Below are positions 45,721 through 57,863 of a DNA stretch of 64,000 nucleotides, piece by piece. Under the pieces are notes generated by a model. That model ran no database searches and had not been told where the DNA came from. It worked only from the letters and a program-made list of their open reading frames with translations. The stretch covers positions 49,221 through 113,220 of the forward strand of contig BDDC01000050.1 of assembly GCA_001662425.1 (NCBI GenBank). Reading direction: 5' to 3'. Both the position numbers and the translations under genes were made by a program. The DNA is from Chlamydomonas sphaeroides (Eukaryota; Chlorophyta; Chlorophyceae; Chlamydomonadales; Chlamydomonadaceae). The number at the start of each line of letters is the position of its first letter. Position 1 is the first letter of the stretch.

Positions 45721-46844
45721 CGAGGGGAGGTAGCAGCGCTGGGCCTGGGACGGCGGCGCCGCCACCTCGTGCCGCCGGCCGCCGGGTGCTGAGTAAGGGA
45801 TGCGGTGGTGGTGTGGCCGCTGCAGCTGACGAGGTAGGAGGAGGAGGAGTCGCTCGCCGCTCGCTGGTACGCACCGGCGGCGGTTGTATGTTGCGGCGGT
45901 GGTTACGTGCGTGTCAGCGGCGGGCGCATGTATGGCTTGATTGCGGGGGGCATGCAGCAGCAGCAGGTAGGGGCCCAAGGGGTATGTGGGCAGGTGTCTG
46001 CATGTGCCGTCTCTGCGTGCCGCATAGCGTGCCGGTGTGTTCCAATGCGCACCGATAGATGTAACGGGCATCAGTCAGTTAGGTAGGGTGATGCATGCAG
46101 GCCCTGGTGTCCAGTTGGTGGGAGCTCCTGAGCGAGGCCCACCGGCCGGTAGGACGCACGCACGAGTCAGCCAACCAAGGCGGGGCTAGGAACGAAGGCG
46201 GCCCGCCTACCTCTTCCACCCCTGCCCAAGGGGGAACCAGGGGGAACCCCCCTTCATTTTTCTATAACACGGTGGCGGATGGAGGCAGGTGGTCGCAAAC
46301 CCTGGATGCCCCCCCTTCATCCACCCCAGGCGGCCCTGCCCCGGGTACTTATTTTTACTTAAGCAGTCAGGGAGAGAGTGCGGCCTGGATTTGTAGCATG
46401 TATTCTTGCTGAAAATTCTGGTCGCTCCCTGCACGGCAACCTTGCTGTTACGACAGCGACGGAAAGCACCCACAGGGATTATTGCAAACAGTTGGATACT
46501 TAACATGAAAGGTATGGGGCCAAACTGCAGCGTTTCAGGCCCAGAAACCGACCCTTGCAGCGACTCGCTACGAGCACTTTCTGCTGCCTAGCTACCTCTG
46601 TAGCGCATGCCGCACTTAGCACAGCTAGAAGTCTTCAATAAAATAAATACCACGACGCACGGCGCTGGCTGGGGCAGCCGGTCAGCGAGTCGCCGCGACA
46701 GCAGCGACTAAACTCGGCGGGCGAGCGACCCGCTAAATGGGTAACAGCGCCAGTCGCGCTGCCTCACCTCGAGATACCAGCATACGAGTTTATTTATATA
46801 TTCTGGCCTGCTGAGAAGTAAGGCCCGGCTGCTGCTCCTGCGCT
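45721..46844. promoter_or_regulatory. Upstream region of the largest zinc-finger gene
   Basis: No supported ORF. The last about 240 bp (46600-46844) are shared with the decayed copy upstream (about 43628-43858), including gcatgccgcactta-cacagct, ggcgctggctggggcagc and cgagtcgccgcgacagcagcga. This suggests the promoter was duplicated with the gene. An AT-rich stretch (aataaaataaata) lies at about 46637-46650, about 200 bp before the ATG. Confidence 0.5.
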
Positions 46845-49800
46845 ATGACGGAAGCTGGTCCCACTCCCTCGACAGCAGACAGTCTGGGCCGATGGGCGAG
46901 CCTCGCTCGCTCCGGCGGCGAAGGAGGCCGGGACCTTGGCGGCGACGGCGGGGCGCGGGCCCAAGGGTCGTCGCAACCGCCGGAGCCGACGCCGCCTTCG
47001 TCCGCCACACCAGCTACTCCAGCCGCCGCGACGATTGCTGTGAGGGCTCTACTGGCAGGCACAGGTCAGCAGGCCGATCAACCCAGCTGCAGCTGCGTAG
47101 CAGCAGCAGCAGCAGCAGCAGCTACTGCAGCATCCTCGCCCGCACGCCAGCAGCTTCTAGCGACAGCTCGGTTTACGCTGCAAGGAACAGCTACGGCCGA
47201 GGCGGACACAGCCGCAAAACCAGCAACTGTAGAGGTTACAACGCCTCCGACCACGGCGGCGCCGCCAGCCACCGCCAGCCACGGCGGCGCCGCCAGCGCC
47301 GGCGGCATCCGCTGCGCCTCCTGCGCCTGCCCCTATGTGCACCGCACCGGCAAGGCTGCTGGAGCCGCCGGCTTCTTCTCGCACCCGGACCGAACCTGGA
47401 CCTGCCACCCGTGCTGCAAACGCAACCTATCCAGCCACGGCTTCTACGGCCCGCCCGGCACGAGGAGCCTGGCGGAGGCGGGCGGCAGGGCATGCGAGGC
47501 GTGCGGTGCAACGCAGTCCCACGAGTGGCGCCGCCACCCCACGGAGCTGGGGGCGTACGTTTGCCGTGCTTGCTTCTCGACACAGCTGTTGCGGCAGCGC
47601 GACCGCGTGGCAGAGTCCGAGGCGGATGGCAGCGCCGGCCATGGCGGCTCCAGCGCTGCCGTGCACGGCGGCGCTCAGGGTGGCGGAGCAGCGGATGAGC
47701 AGGGCCGATCAGGCGCCGGAGCAGGGCTGCAGGGCAGCGCTGCGTCCCTTGCGGCCGTGCCTGAGCAGCAGCCCGGCACGAGCCGCCGCCGCCAGCGGCC
47801 TGCGGCCAGCGGCGGCGCCTCTGACGGTGGCGGTGGCGAGAGCGACGACAGTAGTGGTGAGGGGGGCCCAGCGCAGAGCCGGCGGCGGCGGCAGCACCAA
47901 AGCTCCGGCGCAGGGCCGCAGGCGGCGGGGCTGCTCCCCGCGACTACGGCTGCCCAGCAGTGGAGTCCGCCGCAAGCAGGGCCTAACAGCAGCGCCGCCA
48001 GGCGCCGTCAGCCGCCGGCGTTCCTTGGTCACCCCCGCCTCGCCGCTGACGTGTCACCGCTGGCCTTCACCGCGCCGCCGCGGCGTGCCGCGGCGGCTGC
48101 CGCCGACGCCGCTATCTCGAGACTACTGAAGGAGCGGCTGCCTGTTGTCGCCGGCCGGGGGACGGTGGCGGCCGCGGTCACGAGTGGGAGCGAGGAGCCA
48201 GGCTCGGATGCGTCTGAGCACAGCAGCGAGGAGGGCCAAAGCGGCGGCAAGGGTGGCGGCGACGGCTGCGGCAGCCCGGCAGCTGCAGTGTGGGCGCCGC
48301 CAGCCAAGCGGCGACGTCGCACGACGGCATTCGTCTCATTGGGCCAAGCGGCCGGCAAGGCGGCGGCGGCGCCGCCGGCCGCAGCAGCTGCTGCCGCGAG
48401 CGGTTCTGATGGCCTGCGCTGCTGCTGCGAGTGCGGCACCACGGAGACGCGGCGCTGGCTGCCGCACGTCACACGGCCGGGCGAGGCGGCGTGCGAGCGC
48501 TGCCACAACCGACGCCGGCTGACGGGGTCCTACGGCGGCAGGCAGCCGTCTTCATCCCCGCCGCCGGGCGCCGAGGCCCTGCGCTGCGCCTCCTGCGGGG
48601 ACGCCTACGTGCACCGCACCGGCATTGCACCGAATGGCTTCTTCTCGCACCCCGACCGCGCCTGGACCTGCCACGGCTGCTGCTGCGCCAACCTGTCCAT
48701 CCGCGGCTTCTACGGACCGCCCGGCACGCGCAGCCTGGAGCAGGCGGGCGGCCGGGCGTGCGCTGGCTGCGGCACGACACAGTCCCGCGACTGGCGGCGG
48801 CACAAGGCGGAGCTAGGGGCGTACCTTTGCACCAGGTGCGGTCGCCACTGCACGGCCGCCGCCGGCGGCCCCAAACAGCAGCAGCCGGCGGCTGCCGCAG
48901 CCGCAGTCTCACCGGGTAATGCAGGTGTGCAAGAGTGGCGGGCGCCTGCTGCGGGCAACGGTGACGACGGAGGGTGGGAGAGGCAGCGGCTGTGGCTGCG
49001 GCAGGTTCGCAACTCCACGGCGGCTGCGGGCCGTGTTGCGCCTCGCAGTGCCTTCTTAGCCGGTTGCTCCCAGCTCGGTGCGGCCCCGGCGGCGCCCGCT
49101 GGTGCCGGCGTCCCGCTGACGGGGCATCGGGCGGTGCCCGACAGCGCCGCTGGTCGGGAGAGCCAGCTGCCAGCGCAGCCAGCCAAGCGCCACCGTCAGC
49201 GGCACGGGGAGGCGAGAAGTGCGGGAGCGGCTGCCGACGGCGACGGCGGCAGCGATGACACAAGCGACGACGACGTCCCGCTATCGGCCTTGGCTTCGCC
49301 GCCCAAGCAGCCCAAGTTGCAGCGTGGCCCGTGGCGGGGCCTGCAGCCGCGTGCGGCACCGCGCGGCAGCGGCGCCGCCGACAGCCCGCATCGCACGTCC
49401 ACGGCGGCGGCACCTGCTGGCGGCGCCGTCGGGGCCGGGGCCGGGCAGCCGGCTGGCGGTGCCGCCAGCGCTGCAGGAGCAGCAGCGGCGTCACCGGAAA
49501 AGGTGCAGGGCCTACACGGCTCGGCAGCAGCAGGCGGGGGCCGCGCGAGGGCGGCCGCAGCCCGCGAGGCCGCCACCGCCGCAGCCCGTCGCTGCTGCGA
49601 GTGCGGCTCGAGCCAGTCGCGTCGATGGCCAGCGCACAGTGAGCAGCTGGGCGAGGTGACCTGCGGCCGCTGTTATGACCGCCACAGGAGGACAGGGTCC
49701 TACAGCCGCCAGCAGCCGTCCGCGCCGCCGCCGCCAGGCGCCGACGGCATCCGCTGCGCCTTCTGCGGGGACGCCTACGTGCACCGCACCGGCAACGCGG

Positions 49801-52800
49801 CTGGGACCAACGGCTTCTTCTCGCACCCGGACCGCGCCTGGACCTGCCACCTGTGCTGCTTCAATAACCGCTGCCAGCTCGGCTTCTACGGCCCGCCCGG
49901 CACGACGAGCCTGGCTGGGGCGGGCGGCCGGGCGTGCGGCGACTGCGGCACGGCCAAGTCCCACGACTGGCGCCGCCACCCCACGGAGCTGGGGGCGTAC
50001 CTGTGCCGTGCCTGCAACCGCTTGCGCGGCCGCAGCGCCGCGCGGGCTCCGGTGCCCGACACGCAGGCAGCAGCAGCAGCAGCAGGCCTTACCGCCACGG
50101 GCATAGCGTCAGCGGACGGTGGCGCTGCCGGGCCCTCCGGTGGTGGCACGGGAGCAGCCGCAGCAGCCGCAGCTGCTGCGGTGGCTCCTACGGCGCCGGC
50201 TGCGCTGGCGTCGTCTGGCTGGCACCTGAGGCCGCCTGCCAGCGAGGGCGGGGCCGCGGCCGTTGGGCGGGCAGCCGCGGGCGCGGAGGCGTTGGAGGCA
50301 GCAGCCCCGGCCAACGCGGAGAGAGAGGCAGCCCAGGGTGCGGTGGCGGAGGCGGAGGCGGCCTCGGGCGCACCGGAGGAGGCGTCCCCGCCGACGGAGG
50401 CCGGCGGCAGCGGCCGTGGCGCGACCCAGCAGGCGCTAGCAGCAGCCAGCAGCGGTGCTGCGGAGGCAGCGGTGTCAGCAGCGGAGGCCGAGCCGACGGC
50501 CGCCCACCTGCCGCGCCGCCCTGTGCAGCGGTCGGCTGCGGAGGTTGCGGAGGGCAGTGAGCCCTTCACGCCGCCGGTCGCCGGGCCGGCAGCGGTGGGC
50601 TCTGCCGGGGCCACGCTAGGGGACCCCGGCGGCGCCGGCAGCGCGTACGCCAACGCGCGAGAGGCCCGGGTCTTGCTGTCGCCCGCAGAGCCTGGCCCCA
50701 GCAGCAGTCCTGCGCAGCAGCAGGCGGCGGCGCGTGGGAAGGTGCGGACGGGGCCTGTGTGGATGAGGAGGGTGTGTGCTGCCGGGTGGCCTAGGCCGAG
50801 CGACGCTAGATGTGGCCGGGCCAGGAACTTGGCCGTGACCTACGCAACGGGCCGGGCGCCCTGGGGAGGTGCCCATGGCGCTGGGGAGGTGAGGGCTGTC
50901 GGCTCAGTGCCTGTCCTACCGGCCCCTCATTCCTGCCCGGGCATGCAGCAGGCGGCGACGTCGATGCCCGGCGCCGGCCCCAGCGGGCCCGGCAGCAGCC
51001 TGCTCCTGCCGCTTGCCTCTGGTCCACAATTGGATCTGGGGCTGGATCTAGACTTGGAGCTAAGCCTGGATCCAGATCAGCCACACGTCAGCCGCAGCCG
51101 CAGCGGCACGGCCCAGGTGCGAGGGCGGCGTGAGCCAGGGCAATTGCGGGCTGACCCATGGGTCCTTTCCAGTCACACACGGCGGTGTTGCCTAATTCTA
51201 ATCACACGCGTCGCCCCAAACCCCGCCCTGACCGTCATCGCCCCAGGTGGCGTGGCCCACGCCATCGACCGCGCTCGCGCCGACGCCAGACCCCGCGCCA
51301 CTGCCAGCAGCCACGCCGAGCGCTGTTGGGACCCCCGAGCGGGCAGCAGCCGCATGCGTGGTGTCGGGCACCGACGACGACATCGAGCAGGGCAGCGTCG
51401 GCCGGCAGGCGTCTGGGAGCCTACTGGAGCTGCGGCGGGTGCTGGAGGCCACGCCGGCGCCGGCGCCACACGGCACTGGGCCAGGGGTGCCCCCAGCTGC
51501 AGCGCCACGGCAGCGGCAGCCCGGCGTGGGCGTGGCTCTGGGCCGCGCGCTGCAGGCGTTGCAGGGGCCGGGGGCGGAGCCGGGCGCGCGGCCTCACCCG
51601 GAGCCCCAGCCCGGTTCGCGCGCCGCGGCGCCGACCGCCGCCCTGCCTGTGGCCAACGGCAGCGGTCCCGGCCCCATCGCAGCGCCAGCGCGGCCGCGGC
51701 CAGGCCCGTCGCTCGCACCCGCCGCTGCCGAGGCCGCTGCCGGGCCCAAGCAACGCACGGCCCCGGGAAAGGGGCCGCGGGCGTGTGACGGCGGCGCCGT
51801 CCCTCCGTTGGCCACGATGGCCCGCGGTGAGGCGGCGCCCGCAGCAGCAGCGCCGGGGCCGCAGCAGCAGTCCGCAGCAGAGGGGCCGGAGGCGTCGCTC
51901 TCCAGCCGGCCAGCTGCGCGGGACTACCCTCGGCGAGGGCTGCGCTGCATAGCGCTGGCTGCTGCGGCGGCCGGGTCTTGCAAGGGCGCGCTGCCGCCGC
52001 CGCAGGGCCGCGCTCCAGGCAGCAGCGGGTCCGCCGGCCCGTTGCCCGCAGCGGCAGCAGAAGGGCGGCCTGGGCCGGCGGCACCGCAAGATGCGGCTGG
52101 GGACGCAGGGGAGCCCCTGGCGGAGGCGAGCGCTGCTCCCTGCAGTGCTGTTGCTGCCGGGCCCAAGCGCTGTGCCGAGTGCGGCAGAGGGCACGCGGCC
52201 AAGTGGTACGGGCACAAGGCGCGGCCGGGCGAGGTGACGTGCAAGAGGTGCTACAACCGGCACTACAAGACCGGCTCCTACGACCCACGGCCGGCGGCTG
52301 ACGCGGGTCCGGTGGCGCAGGGGCGGGCCGCAGCGGCGGCGGAGGATGCAGATGAGGTGCAGGAGAAGGAGGAGGAGGGCGTGACGAGAGCCGCCGCAGC
52401 GGCAGCCGCGGCTTCCCCCGCAGCCGCGCAGGTGTCGCCAGCCGACATTGAGGCCTGGGTGCGGGCGCTGGAACTCCGGGTGGCGGCCGCGGCCAAGGTG
52501 GGTGAGGCGCTGCGTTGCGTGTTGCATTGAGCCCCCCGCTCCTCGGGCTGCCTGCCTGCAGCGTACACGTGCGGCCCGGCATGCTTGCACCTGCTGTCCG
52601 CACCACGCCGCGTCGGCTTTCCTGCCCGCCCTCGCCAGGCCCTGGCGGCTGCGACGGCGGCTGCGGCTGTCGGCTCCGGGATGAGCGTGAGCGCGCTCAG
52701 GCCGGCCTGGGAGCAGGCTGCGGCGGTGAGGCACCGGGCAGGGAGAGGAAGAGCGCTGTCTGGGGCCTGAGGCCTCGTGTGTTTGGGTATCGGTAGGCTT

Positions 52801-54019
52801 CACACCCCCGGGGAGTAGTCGGATACCCACCACGGCGCTGCATGCCTCTGACCCTCTCATGCACTCGCTCCCCCACGCACTAGCTACCTCATGCACCCTT
52901 CTCGCGCCTGGCCCGCGCCACGCAACCACAGGCCCTGCTCATGGGCGACAGCTGCCTCCGCTGGCTCGAGGTAAGGGTGAGGGCGTGAGGCGTGGGGGAG
53001 CTGACGGTGGGACACAGCACGCCTCACAGCGCCTCCGCCTCTGACTTCCGTCCATCGCACATACACCTCACATCGCCCTCCCTTCGTGCCCTCCACTTGG
53101 TCCCTTCCTCTGCCCAGGCCCACGTGTGGCGCCGCCCCCTGGCGCTGCTGCTGGGCCCGGCCGCCGAGGCGTGGGGCCTGGACCGGGACGGGCCGCCGCC
53201 GGGGCTGGAGCCGCGGCAGCAGGTGGGGCCGGGGGGCGCAGGCTTCGTTCTTGAGAGGCGTTCCTGGTGCCATAAGAAAGACTTGTAGGGGCTGTAGCCT
53301 TTCTTCGACCCTCTTTCGGCCGGGGTCTCCAAGTACACATGTGCACACCTGTGTGCCCCAATCCCTCTCGCTCTCAGGCGGACTGGCACGTCTGCCGCGC
53401 CACCGTGTGTCGCACATGGGTGGCGACCGCCGATGCCGCGCTGGTCGCCGAGCACGGCGATTGGGGCGGGAGCGGGTCGTCGGCACCAGGAGCCGCTGCT
53501 GCGGACGGCGGCGCCGCAGCCGCCCTCCCGCCAGCGGCACTTGAGGAGCACGCAGCCGGCGGCCCGACCCCTGCGGCCGTCGCGCGCTTCCAGTTCGTCG
53601 TCGCGGGCTTGGCCCAGGCGCTGGCGTCACACCTGCGCGGGACGGCAACACGGCAGTTGCCCGACGGCGGAGCGCTCCGTACGGTGGAGGCGGGTTTGGA
53701 CGACGGGTCGGCGGTGGCGGCTGTGGTCGCGGAAGGCCTGCGGCTGGCGCTGAGGGTGGGCGCCGTGCCTCCAGCCGAGGGTGACGGCACCGTGGGCGAC
53801 GGCAGCACCGCGCTCGGCTGCTGCTGCTGGGGGCCCCTGGCGCTCGTGCTGCCGGCTGCCGGCTCGAGTCTGGCGGTGGCGCCGGGTGTGGCGCAGCTCC
53901 CACTCTTCCCCCTGAGGGCCGCTGCCGCCAGGGCTGGCAGCGGGTGGGGTGGCTGGGGCTCGGCGGCATCGGAGGTGGTGGTGGCGCCGGGCAGGGTCGT
54001 GGGCATTGGCGGCGCCTAG
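46845..54019 (+). CDS. Largest intact modular GATA-like zinc-finger protein
   Basis: Exons 46845-51116, 51247-52497, 52639-52725, 52932-52970, 53118-53222 and 53378-54019, all phase 0, give about 2131 residues. Exon 1 carries three modules: a first one lacking its leading GATA-like finger (from RCASCACPYVHRTG), then two complete ones (CCECGTTETRRWLPH...; CCECGSSQSRRWPAH...). Each has FFSHPDRxWTCHxCC, GFYGPPGT and a final W-RRH-GAYxC site. Basic KRRRR and AKRHRQR patches and acidic Ser/Glu runs separate them. Near the end of exon 1 (residues 1396-1408) is LDLGLDLDLELSL, an EAR-like LxLxL run. Exon 2 has the single finger (RCAECGRGHAAKWYGH...CKRCY) and IEAWVRALELRVAAAA. The small exons encode CLRWLE and AHVWRRPLALLLGP; the terminal exon encodes ADWHVCRATVCRTW and FQFVVAGLAQALASHL. 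Nuclear regulation, perhaps repression, is inferred. Confidence 0.8.
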
Positions 54020-57000
54020 CCATCTAGGGCGGGTCGGCCGCCGGGGTCGGCACAACGCGTACGTTTGCGGGGCAGCCAGCAGCCTAGCCGCGAGCGCACA
54101 CCGCATCTCATCAGCAGCGCGGCGGCGCCGTGGCTTGCAACTGGGCTGGGCCGCTAGCGCCCCGGCTGCCGGCGTGCTGCCGCGTGGTTGGCTGGTTGGC
54201 GGCAGGGAGGGAATGGGAGTGGGGGTACAGCGGGCTTGGCGCTTCATTGATGGGTGTAGGGCGACCAGGGGCCCGGAGCCATCCTTGCGCCCTGCTGCCT
54301 GTCCCCGGCCCGGGGGCAGTAGTGGGGACGGAGCGTTCTTCATGCGCCCGGAGTGGCGGCACCTGGCCCCTGCCCTGGCACCTGGCAGGCGCGTGTGCCC
54401 TCCTCTGACTTCCACGCTGGTTCTATCTACAGTGCAAACGCACGTGTGGGAGCGCTGACCCGGTAGGTTCCGTGGGCCCCGCATTGGCGAGCCGGGCCTG
54501 GTGGTGGTGGTGGTGGTCTCCCACCGCATGCTGCTGCGGTGGGGGGTGGGTTGGCGCCGGTCCGCTACACACGCATTGTCATTCATCGGGGGGCGCTGCA
54601 GCAGGGGCAGCGGGGGCGGCCATGCCTGGGCCCCTGCCGCAACGGCAACAATGGGTCGTTTGGTTGGCGGCGAGAGCGAGTGCGTGCGTGCGGCCTGGCA
54701 CGCGCGGTAGCTAGATAGGGTGCAGCTGCTAAGCGTACCGATCGATCCCGCACGGGATCGGCACTTGTGGGGCTTCATGGGGTTGCTCGTTCGCTGTGCT
54801 GTGCTGGAATGGAATGAATGCGATGCACGGGGTATTCGTTGCTGCGGGGCGGAATGTGGATCCTGCGGTTGGGGGGTTGGCGGTGGCTGTTGGGAGCTGT
54901 TCATGGAATAAGAATGAATGGGGCTACATCTGACCCTCCGACGTCAGGGGTAAGGAGCAATCCGTAGTGGGTGCTTGGGACGGACGCGATGGGCCCCGTG
55001 TCGCTTTGGCTGATGGTGCATGCATTTTTGTTACAGCAGGACTACGCCGGAGGCCCAGCAGAGGGCCCAGTTATGTAGGTGGGCAACGCGCGGCCCGACA
55101 CATGCCCGCGTGCCGCTGTTATGGAGCGTTGCCCCCGCCCGATGGGGACGTGTTTGTCTAAGTGTACATGCATGCGTAACAACCCACCAACCAATCGCTA
55201 AGCACCCAATCATGAACTATCATACCATACCAAACCATGCATCGCAGCAAGCACGCCCACCTACAACAGCGCAACAAACAGCTAGCGCGGTGCACGCGCC
55301 CAAACGGCCGCACGCGTTAGCTAGGCCAAGGGCCAGGCAGGCGTTCGCCCCGAGCGACCCGCCCCCGCATGGATCCGCTTCCCAGATGCCGAGGCCGCCT
55401 TCCTCTTCCTCGTACGTACGCCTCGTCCTCCTCGTCGTCGTCATCGTCGTCGTCCAATGCAGCAAACCAACAAAAAATGACAGTGCCGCCGCCCTCGCCC
55501 ATCGGTACCCAGAGTCGGGGAGTGCGAAAGAATGGTGGCCCCAGGCCACGGCCTGGCCCGACCCAGTGCTCGTGGCCCGGCTAGGGACCTAAGGGTTGCG
55601 CTGAGGCGGCGCCGGCATGGGCTGCTCCTCACACGGGGCCTGCCTGGCCCCGCAAGGCGCACGAGCCAGGCAACCTCGTCCCAGCGGGCACCCTGCCCAG
55701 TTCCCAGCAAGCAATACGCACAGCTAGGGCCTTCGGCGGCCACTTAATCAGCCAGCTAGCAACTAACGCAACCCACGCCATGCGTAGCCCTCGCCATCTC
55801 AGCGACGCGCGTGCGTGCGGTGGCGCGCCATGCCTCCTTTGTCGCTTGGCTCCCACAAGCGCACAATCAAGCACAGCCCACAAGCGGAACCGGGCGTAGC
55901 ACCGTTGGCCACCACCTCAAAATGCAGCTCCCCCGTTCCTCCCGCCCATGTACGACGCCAGTCCCGCGGCATGACTGACACAATGAATGCGCACGACCAG
56001 CCAGCATAGCACGCAGGAGCGCCAGCTGCCGCCAGCTCTTCCGCACACACGCATTGCCGAAAGCAAGCCCCCGCCGCAGCAGCTCCCCAGGATGGTTACC
56101 AAAGGGCAGATTGGGTTGGGCCTTGCGGTACGGCCTTCGCGGGATTGCGTTTCGGGGGGCCCGCCGCCCTCGGCCACCGCCTCGCCAGCCGCCGCTTTAA
56201 GTAAGAGGCAAGAGCGCACGCCCTTGTCCCAAGACAGAGCAACGACGCCGGGATGTGGCTCCAGCGTGCATGCCCGCCCGGGAGAGACGCATGCCCAGAG
56301 ATCCGTCCAAAGAACGCATTGCTGACAGCAGAACAACAGCGGCCGTCCAGGGATGCCATCGGTCACGTGGGCGGCGGCCCCCACAACCAAGTAGCACATG
56401 CATACGTACCAAGCCACACAACACACCACGGGCCGGCCTAGGACGTAGCAGCTATGCACAGCCCTCGCTCCAGGTAGGCGCGCACGCATCGTGCGCCCGC
56501 ACGCCGGGCGGCCACGCGCTCGCTCGTGCTCGTTGCGGCGCGCACGCACGCCGTGCATGCATGCGCACTGCTGGGCCGCCGCTGCCGCGGGCAGCACCTA
56601 CCGCACCGCCACGCCGTCTGGTCGGCTGCAGGGCCGCCGCGTCCTAGCAACCTGGCCGGCCACACTACGTCCGGCGCGCGCTCACTCGCTCGGCTCAACT
56701 CTAGTCTGTGGAGCACGCGCGCATGCACATGCCGCCCTCAAGCGTCCTCAAGCGCTGGTCGAACGGCCCAAGGAGCGCCCGTGGCGGCGACCGCCGCAAG
56801 GGTCGCTGCAGCGCGTGCGCTTGGCTCGCCTGCTGCTGTGCGGGTCTCAAAACGAAGACGGCGCTCGTGGCCACGGCCACGCACGCCGCCCGCCGCGCCG
56901 CCAAGGCAAGCACAGCAGTCAACCCGAAGATGACGAATCAAACAACACATCTGGACCAACTAACACGTGAAACGAACACGGGGGGCGGAGAAGTACGTGC

Positions 57001-57863
57001 ACGCAGGACGTCCCCACACATGCGTACACATGTTTGTACCCACTCACTTTGAACACATTTCTTGGACCCACGACCACACACGTTCTTGATGTACCCACCC
57101 AGCAGCCATCCAACCGGTGTGCGACAGTGCCAGCAGTGGTTGCGGGGCTGCTGGCATCGTCGCAGCAGCTACAGTAGCTGCTGTTTCGCCGCCAGGGCCT
57201 CCCACAAGTACCGCAAGTGACAGAGGCGACATACCGGCCCAGACGGCCAAGCCCAACGCAACCAATTGACAAAAACGCGCCACAGACAGAGAGACGCAAT
57301 GCGCGTAGAGCACACCTGCCAGCAGCGCCAGCCCCAGCAGCACCAGGAGCGCCGCACGTGCACACGCACCGAGATGGCTTACACAGACGCAGGCCCACAC
57401 AGGCCCACGCAGGCCCACGCAGGCCCACGCAGGCCCACACAGACCCACGCATGGGCATGCCTACCGGCACACCACCGATACTGCCGGCAGACGCGCCGCT
57501 GCAATCTCATTGCGGCCGCCAGATGCTACCACAAGTACAGCAGAGCTGGTGGTACCGGCGGTGTACAATGCAACAACCAAAAGTACCCATGCATGTCGAA
57601 TTCGCCAAGCCCCCCCCCCCATGACGTACGCCTTGTGCCGCTGCGGCGGCCATACGAGCCACCGGCAGCTGGGGGTGTGCCGCCGCTTAGATTGGGCGAC
57701 GGCGCCGCCAACCAAGGCTCGCTGCTGCTGCTGCCTGCACCGAAGCCGCCGGAAACACGCCTGCGCGTTCTGCGGGTCAGAGGCGGGCCGCCGCCTGCTG
57801 CCGTTGGCGCCGCCGGCACAGCCGCCGGCACCGGCTGCCCCAATCGGCTCACCTCGTACTCGC
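54020..57863. other. Long region without a recognised gene
   Basis: About 3.8 kb with no family motif and no ORF I would defend. It holds a (cgt/cct)-rich run at about 55410-55452, where overlapping ORFs arise on both strands, and the 10-bp repeat at 57391-57450. Its right end should be the 3' UTR of the minus-strand gene ending at 57864. Confidence 0.45.
57391..57450 (+). repeat. 10-bp tandem repeat
   Basis: Six units of aggcccacRc (the last is agacccacgc). They lie in the presumed 3' flank of the minus-strand gene and keep frames open on both strands by chance. Confidence 0.9.

Noticed and set aside
55917..57052. Several ORFs of 100-226 residues on both strands
   Set aside because: Overlapping, low-complexity or tandem-repeat-driven, with no conserved motif.
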